Positions 4,948-8,552 of a stretch of DNA of 8,552 bases are shown here, piece after piece. Location: positions 1 through 8,552 of the forward strand of contig CADDZH010000152.1 in assembly GCA_902812455.1 (NCBI GenBank). Direction: 5' to 3'. A program made the position numbers and the translations under genes. The stretch is from Chloroflexota bacterium. GTDB taxonomy: Bacteria > Chloroflexota > Ktedonobacteria > Ktedonobacterales > Ktedonobacteraceae. Positions within the stretch are counted from its first letter, which is position 1, and each line of letters begins with the position of its first letter. The notes under the pieces are model-generated. The model ran no database searches and was not told the DNA's origin. It was given only the letters and a program-made list of their open reading frames with translations.

Positions 4948-6261
4948 ATGGACGACCAACGCCAACGCTTTCTGATCCGCTATGCACATGAGTTTGCCCC
5001 ATTCATTGTCGCGCGGGCAAGAGGCGCCTGGATCGAGACCACCGATGGGCAGCGCATTCTTGATTTCACCTCTGGCCAGATCTGCTCGACCATCGGCCAC
5101 AACCATCCCCGCATCGTCGCGGCCATCCAGCGCTCGCTCGCTGAAGTCATCCATCTCAACTCCTGGATGCTGTCTGAGCCAGTGCTTGCCCTGGCCGAAC
5201 GCCTCGCCGGGCTGGTCCCGGCATCACTGAGCAAGCTGATCTTGGTCAATACTGGGGGAGAGGCCAACGAAGTCGCTTTACGCCTGGCGAAAATGCACAC
5301 GGGCCGCTTCGAGATCGTGGGCCTGACCCGTAGCTGGCATGGCTTGCAGGCGGGTGTCGCCTCGCTGAACCTGGCGGGAGGACACGCCGGTTATGGCCCG
5401 CTCATGCCCGGTTCTCTCACCCTCCCCGCGCCCTACGCCTATCGCTGCCCGATTCGCCATTGCAGCGGCACCTGCGATTGCTCCTGTCTGGAAGCAGGCT
5501 TTGAGGTGATTGACCAGCAGTCGGTGGGCTCGCTCTGTGCCGTCATCGCTGAACCGGTGCTCTCGGCAGGCGGCATTATCGTACCCCCGCCTGACTACTT
5601 CCAGCGGCTACGGGCCTTGTGTGCGGAACGGGGCATGCTGCTTATTTTAGACGAAGCCCAGACCGGTTTTGGCCGGCTGGGCAGCATGTTTGGCTTCGAG
5701 CTGTATGGCATTGTACCCGATATCCTCTCTGTCTCCAAGACGCTTGGTGGCGGGGTCCCCATCGCAGCCACACTGACCTCCCAAGAGATCGAGGAGGATT
5801 GTTATCACAAGGGGTTCATGCACGTCACCTCGCATGTCTCTGATCCCCTTCCCGCCGCTGCTGCGCTCGCGGTCATCGATGTCATCGAGGAAGAGGGCCT
5901 GGTGGAACAGGCGCGGCAACGTGGAGCCTACCTGCTGGCCCGTTTGCGCGAACTGCAGGAATGCCATGAGCATATCGGCGATGTGCGAGGGCAGGGCTTG
6001 CTGGTCGGGCTCGAACTGGTGGAGGATCGCGCAACCAAGAAGCCTGCTGAGGCCCTGGGCAGAGCAGTGAGCGATGAATGTCTCCTGCGCGGCTTATCGA
6101 TGAACATCGTACGCTCCACCGGGGGGATGCTCAACTGCTTCCGCATGGCACCCCCGCTCTCGATTACGGAACGTGAGATCGATACGGCCATCACCATCAT
6201 CGATGAAGCGCTCACTGCCGTCCTTACTACCGGTTCTCATCGGAAGCTGTCAGCGGGGTAG
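4948..6261 (+). CDS. dgdA: 2,2-dialkylglycine decarboxylase-like class III aminotransferase
   Basis: This encodes 437 residues; the Burkholderia DgdA is about 433. Similarity is visible throughout: ILDFTSGQ, EIVGLTRSWHG, IAEPVLSAGGII, GMLLILDEAQTG, SKTLGGGVPIAA, HVSDPLPAA, IGDVRGQGLL, LSMNIV. From memory of the DgdA structure, key residues map with a constant offset of 8. They are the PLP lysine K264 (K272), D235 (D243), Q238 (Q246), W130 (W138) and the decarboxylation-promoting Q44 (Q52); R399 matches R406. Alkali-metal ligands L70, S72, V297 and D299 are kept, with S295 for Thr. DgdA decarboxylates 2-aminoisobutyrate or isovaline and transaminates pyruvate to alanine, releasing a ketone. 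A Cys-rich segment (C167-C180) replaces the DgdA loop. AAAGGA lies seven bases before the ATG. The gene stands alone and its 3' end overlaps a relic frame on the other strand. A different amino donor is possible. Confidence 0.85.
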   Translation: MDDQRQRFLIRYAHEFAPFIVARARGAWIETTDGQRILDFTSGQICSTIGHNHPRIVAAIQRSLAEVIHLNSWMLSEPVLALAERLAGLVPASLSKLILVNTGGEANEVALRLAKMHTGRFEIVGLTRSWHGLQAGVASLNLAGGHAGYGPLMPGSLTLPAPYAYRCPIRHCSGTCDCSCLEAGFEVIDQQSVGSLCAVIAEPVLSAGGIIVPPPDYFQRLRALCAERGMLLILDEAQTGFGRLGSMFGFELYGIVPDILSVSKTLGGGVPIAATLTSQEIEEDCYHKGFMHVTSHVSDPLPAAAALAVIDVIEEEGLVEQARQRGAYLLARLRELQECHEHIGDVRGQGLLVGLELVEDRATKKPAEALGRAVSDECLLRGLSMNIVRSTGGMLNCFRMAPPLSITEREIDTAITIIDEALTAVLTTGSHRKLSAG

Positions 6262-6410
6262 TATGGTTTGTTGTGCTTGCCCTCCGATATGGCCACCCAG
6301 ATCTGCTCCTGCGTCATGAAGACACGAACGCATGCTTGAGCCTGCTCCCCTAATGCGCTGCTCGCCCCCGGCTTAGGCAAACCTCCGGCTGTGTTGTCGC
6401 TCCCAGGCAT
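6237..6410 (-). pseudogene. Relic of the grpB 5' end (57-codon open frame)
   Basis: The frame starts at the ATG at 6410, eight bases after the thiolase stop, with AGAGG six bases upstream, and ends at TGA 6239-6237 inside the 3' end of the DgdA-like gene. Its first 40 residues match the GrpB leader at 1994-2584: MPGSDNTAG..PKP, EQAQA, R, MTQEQI. After that the match fades, and the GrpB domain is absent. A one-base shift restores a little more DNA similarity (GGAGGGCA against GGAGAGCA), pointing to a frameshift as well as truncation. Differences between the two copies fall about equally on codon positions (10, 14 and 11), with no third-position excess. That fits decay without protein-level selection. 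It could still be translated as a short peptide coupled to the thiolase, but no function is indicated. Confidence 0.65.
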
Positions 6411-6420
6411 GTGTACCTCT
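6291..6420 (-). repeat. Dispersed repeat, copy B (grpB leader relic)
   Basis: This is the partner of 2462-2594, in the same orientation and about 3.8 kb away. About 71% of aligned bases agree across 120 positions by hand count. Similarity starts around the ribosome site, which here overlaps the last codons of the thiolase, and fades near 6280. Confidence 0.72.
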
Positions 6421-7630
6421 ACTGGACCTCCACCCGCAGGACGATGGCCGCACCCGTATCGCCAGCAGCACAACCAGTGAAGAGGCCGTAGCCACCTCCA
6501 AGCAGGGCCAGTTCTTCGATGAGCTCAATCACCAGACGCATACCGGTTGGCCCTTGGGGATGGCCGAAAATGAGCGAGCTGCCGTAGTTGTTGAAGCCTT
6601 CAAGGGGAATATCCATCTCGCTTGCGAAGTAGATGTCGTTGACGGCGAAGGGGTTATGGGTTTTGATGGCTTTGATTTCTGCTAGACTGACATCCGCCGC
6701 ATTGAGAGCGCTGCGCGCCGCTGGAACGGTTGCCTGCGCCATGAAGCCTTTCTTTGCCCGCGCCTGGCCAAATCCTACTACCTGTATTTCAATGGTCCGG
6801 TCGCGACTGAGTTCCCTGGCCCGCTCACGCGAGGTCAGGATCATGCCACAGTTCCCATCGGCCGGATGTGTCTGCGTGCCGAAGCTGACCGTGCCGCCCT
6901 GCTTCACCGGGTTGAGTCTCGACAATCCCTCTGCCGTCGTGGGATAAATGCCTTCGTCGTCCGTCACCTGCGCCAGCACTTTGCGCCCCGAAGGATCCTT
7001 CACCTCGAGGGGTGTGACCATGTAGCGGCGATGAAAGGCCGCGTTATCCTTGAGCGCGTCCTGGTACTGCTGGTAGCGTAGCAGCGTAAGCGCGTTTTGC
7101 TCTTCCCAGGAGATGCTGGATTGCGCCGCGACGTTTTCAGCCGTCTCGATCATAGCGTTCTGGGCATAGGGGTCGCAGTTGAAGTTGTCCCATACCCAGT
7201 CCTCGCTCTCACCCTTGCCGCCGGGAGCGAGCGGGTTGGGGTAATAGATATGCGGCCCGTTGCTGGTCTTGTCGCACGTAATCGCCAGGATACAGCGCTC
7301 GGCGCCGGCCTCGACCTCGAAGGCAGCGCTTGCCAGCACACGCGCTGAGGTCGCACACGCCTGGTTGATCGTCGGGCCGCTCATTCCGCCAGCGCCGATC
7401 AGCCCGGCCAGCCAGGGCGCGCCATAAAAGCTATGCTCGGCAATCACCGTCATGCCGAGGAACAGTGCATCAAATATCTCAGGGGCAATATCGCGTTCGC
7501 GCAAGGCCAGCTTCGCAACATCCGCTGCGAAGCGGATCGGGTGCAGGTGCGCAAAATTGCCCTGCCAGCGCACAAACGGCGTAGACCAGTAACCACCATA
7601 GGGAATATAGACCGCTTCGAATTGTGCCAT
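6419..7630 (-). CDS. Thiolase family protein (acetyl-CoA acetyltransferase-like)
   Basis: This encodes 403 residues, normal for the family. The nucleophile cysteine lies in TINQACATSARVLAS (C92). The usual NEAF position reads THNPFAVND (H325), the catalytic histidine motif is GHPQGPTGMRL (H357), and the second cysteine motif is FTGCAAGDTGAAIVL (C387). These cover the acyl-enzyme Cys and the His/Cys pair needed for thiolysis or Claisen condensation of acyl-CoA. The HNPF variant suggests a branch away from classic biosynthetic thiolases, closer to SCP2-type or other 'thiolase-like' proteins. The ATG at 7630 is chosen, with GAGAGGTGG about 10 bases upstream; a GTG at 7642 would sit inside that site. 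The gene begins 23 nt after the ligase stop, so they are co-transcribed. A role in beta-oxidation-like degradation of the ligase product is inferred. Confidence 0.88.
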   Translation of the reverse strand: MAQFEAVYIPYGGYWSTPFVRWQGNFAHLHPIRFAADVAKLALRERDIAPEIFDALFLGMTVIAEHSFYGAPWLAGLIGAGGMSGPTINQACATSARVLASAAFEVEAGAERCILAITCDKTSNGPHIYYPNPLAPGGKGESEDWVWDNFNCDPYAQNAMIETAENVAAQSSISWEEQNALTLLRYQQYQDALKDNAAFHRRYMVTPLEVKDPSGRKVLAQVTDDEGIYPTTAEGLSRLNPVKQGGTVSFGTQTHPADGNCGMILTSRERARELSRDRTIEIQVVGFGQARAKKGFMAQATVPAARSALNAADVSLAEIKAIKTHNPFAVNDIYFASEMDIPLEGFNNYGSSLIFGHPQGPTGMRLVIELIEELALLGGGYGLFTGCAAGDTGAAIVLRVEVQ

Positions 7631-7653
7631 AGCCGATCCCACCTCTCGTTTAT

Positions 7654-8552
7654 CTAGCGTGCCTGTTCATAGGCCTTCCTGATCAACTGAGCCTTCATCT
7701 CGTAGCGCGGCAGGGTTCCAGGCGGCACCAGTTCGACATGCGCCGTAAAAATGAGTTTGTCGCGCATGACCTCCTCGATGTCGCGTTTCAATGCCGCCAG
7801 GTCCTCAACATCTGACCCATATTCTACCTTCAGATGCAGGGGTGGGTCAACGCGCGGACCGGGCTGTGCCAGCACAATCTGCACTTCGCCCGTCGTGCGT
7901 GGGCGCATCCCCATCAGCACGTCCTTGATGGCCGAAGGCCAGACGTTCACGCCGCGCAAGATCAGCAGGTCATCGGTGCGCCCAACACAGCGGATGCGCA
8001 CACCCGTGCGGCCACAGACGCAGGGGTCGGTCCATGCCACCACACGGTCGCGTGTGCGAAAGCGCACGAGCGGAACGCACTCGCGGTCGATATGGGTGAA
8101 GACCAATTCACCCTGCACTTCAGGGCGGTCAAGCGGCAGCGGCTCCCCTGTCTCTGGATCGATGATTTCGAGGATGGCAAAGTCGGGAGCCAGGAAATGC
8201 ATGCCGTTGCGCTCGTCACAGTCGGCACCATAGACGGGCAGCACGTCGGCGTTGCCGACGCCCTCGGTCACGAATGCTCCCCAATCCTCTTCGATGCGCT
8301 GGCGCACGGCTGGCACGCCACCGCCTGGTTCCGCGCCAAGCTGGATGCGCCGGATGCCCAGGGTGCTCGGTTCGACATGGAATTTGTTGCGTACATACTC
8401 TGCCAGGTAGATGGCATACGAGGGGGTACAGGTGAGCTGGTTCGCCCCCAGGTTCTGGATCGAGGTAATCAAGCGGTCGGACGCGCCGGTGCCGACGGGG
8501 ACGAAAGTCGCGCCGATCTCCTCAATGGAGTTGTGCAGGGGCAGGCCTCCCA
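7654..8552 (-). CDS. PaaK-type phenylacetate--CoA ligase family protein (5' end outside window)
   Basis: The frame enters from the right edge and gives 298 residues, about two thirds of a normal 430-440-residue PaaK. The fragment starts in the GATFVPVGTG segment, followed by LTCTPSYAIYLAEY, IQLGAEPGGG and FVTEGVGNADVLPVYGADCDERNGMHF. The adenylate-forming hinge region reads CVGRTDDLLILRGVNVWPSAIKDVL, and the C-terminal lysine motif is LPRYEMKAQLIRK. Cysteines in ADCDERNGMH and DPCVCGRTGV fit the zinc site described in PaaK relatives. The enzyme activates a carboxylic acid (phenylacetate or another aryl/acyl acid) to its CoA thioester with ATP. The substrate cannot be decided here. An apparent TTG start at 8472 is only an internal codon, since similarity continues upstream. 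The thiolase follows after 23 nt. Confidence 0.9.
   Translation of the reverse strand, partial: GGLPLHNSIEEIGATFVPVGTGASDRLITSIQNLGANQLTCTPSYAIYLAEYVRNKFHVEPSTLGIRRIQLGAEPGGGVPAVRQRIEEDWGAFVTEGVGNADVLPVYGADCDERNGMHFLAPDFAILEIIDPETGEPLPLDRPEVQGELVFTHIDRECVPLVRFRTRDRVVAWTDPCVCGRTGVRIRCVGRTDDLLILRGVNVWPSAIKDVLMGMRPRTTGEVQIVLAQPGPRVDPPLHLKVEYGSDVEDLAALKRDIEEVMRDKLIFTAHVELVPPGTLPRYEMKAQLIRKAYEQAR

Noticed and set aside
1..8552. CRISPR array, tRNA or rRNA gene, transposase or phage genes
   Set aside because: No regularly spaced repeats, cloverleaf-like sequence or transposase/integrase motifs were seen on either strand.

Overview
The window is a GC-rich bacterial segment (roughly 58-60% G+C by eye) with tightly packed genes and clear Shine-Dalgarno sites. 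The protein set suggests a Gram-positive-like or Chloroflexota soil or thermophilic bacterium, and a Ktedonobacteria/Thermogemmatispora-type genome fits best. It includes an F420-type (DDN) reductase, an M42 aminopeptidase, a GrpB protein of the 'MTEEQI' type, a renalase-like flavoprotein and a dialkylglycine decarboxylase-like enzyme. The taxon is an inference from protein flavour; no 16S or other marker is present.

Layout: (1) Positions 1-4681, minus strand, hold a run of seven co-directional genes read from right to left. They are an M42 metallopeptidase (3578-4681), a previously easy-to-miss 50-residue zinc-ribbon protein (3335-3487), a SAM methyltransferase (2639-3322), a GrpB-family protein (1994-2584), a GNAT acetyltransferase (1405-1863), a DDN-type F420 reductase (1034-1408) and an FAD amine-oxidase/renalase-like protein that runs off the left edge (1-1011). 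Gaps are short: 90, 12, 54, 130, an overlap of 4, and 22 nt. The 130-nt gap is explained by a premature amber stop in grpB: the family C-terminus continues in the same frame to 1889. (2) Positions 4682-4947 are a divergent intergenic region that must carry the promoters of the peptidase and of the next gene. (3) Positions 4948-6261, plus strand, encode a class III PLP enzyme that closely matches 2,2-dialkylglycine decarboxylase (DgdA), with all key residues at a constant offset. (4) Positions 6237-8552, minus strand, hold a PaaK-type acyl/aryl-CoA ligase (5' end outside the window), a thiolase-family protein, and a 57-codon open frame that is a relic of the grpB 5' end.

How the genes may work together: the divergent M42 peptidase/DgdA pair could release and degrade alpha,alpha-dialkyl amino acids such as 2-aminoisobutyrate, which is a hypothesis. 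The ligase-thiolase pair looks like an acyl-CoA activation/thiolysis couplet. The rest of the left-hand run (methyltransferase, acetyltransferase, F420 reductase, flavoprotein) is a mix of small-molecule modifying enzymes with no assignable pathway. The most notable sequence-level observations are the hidden zinc-ribbon gene, the amber-interrupted grpB, and the second, decayed copy of the grpB leader about 3.8 kb away. I did not see a convincing new defence or mobile system, a CRISPR array, a tRNA or rRNA, or an insertion sequence.
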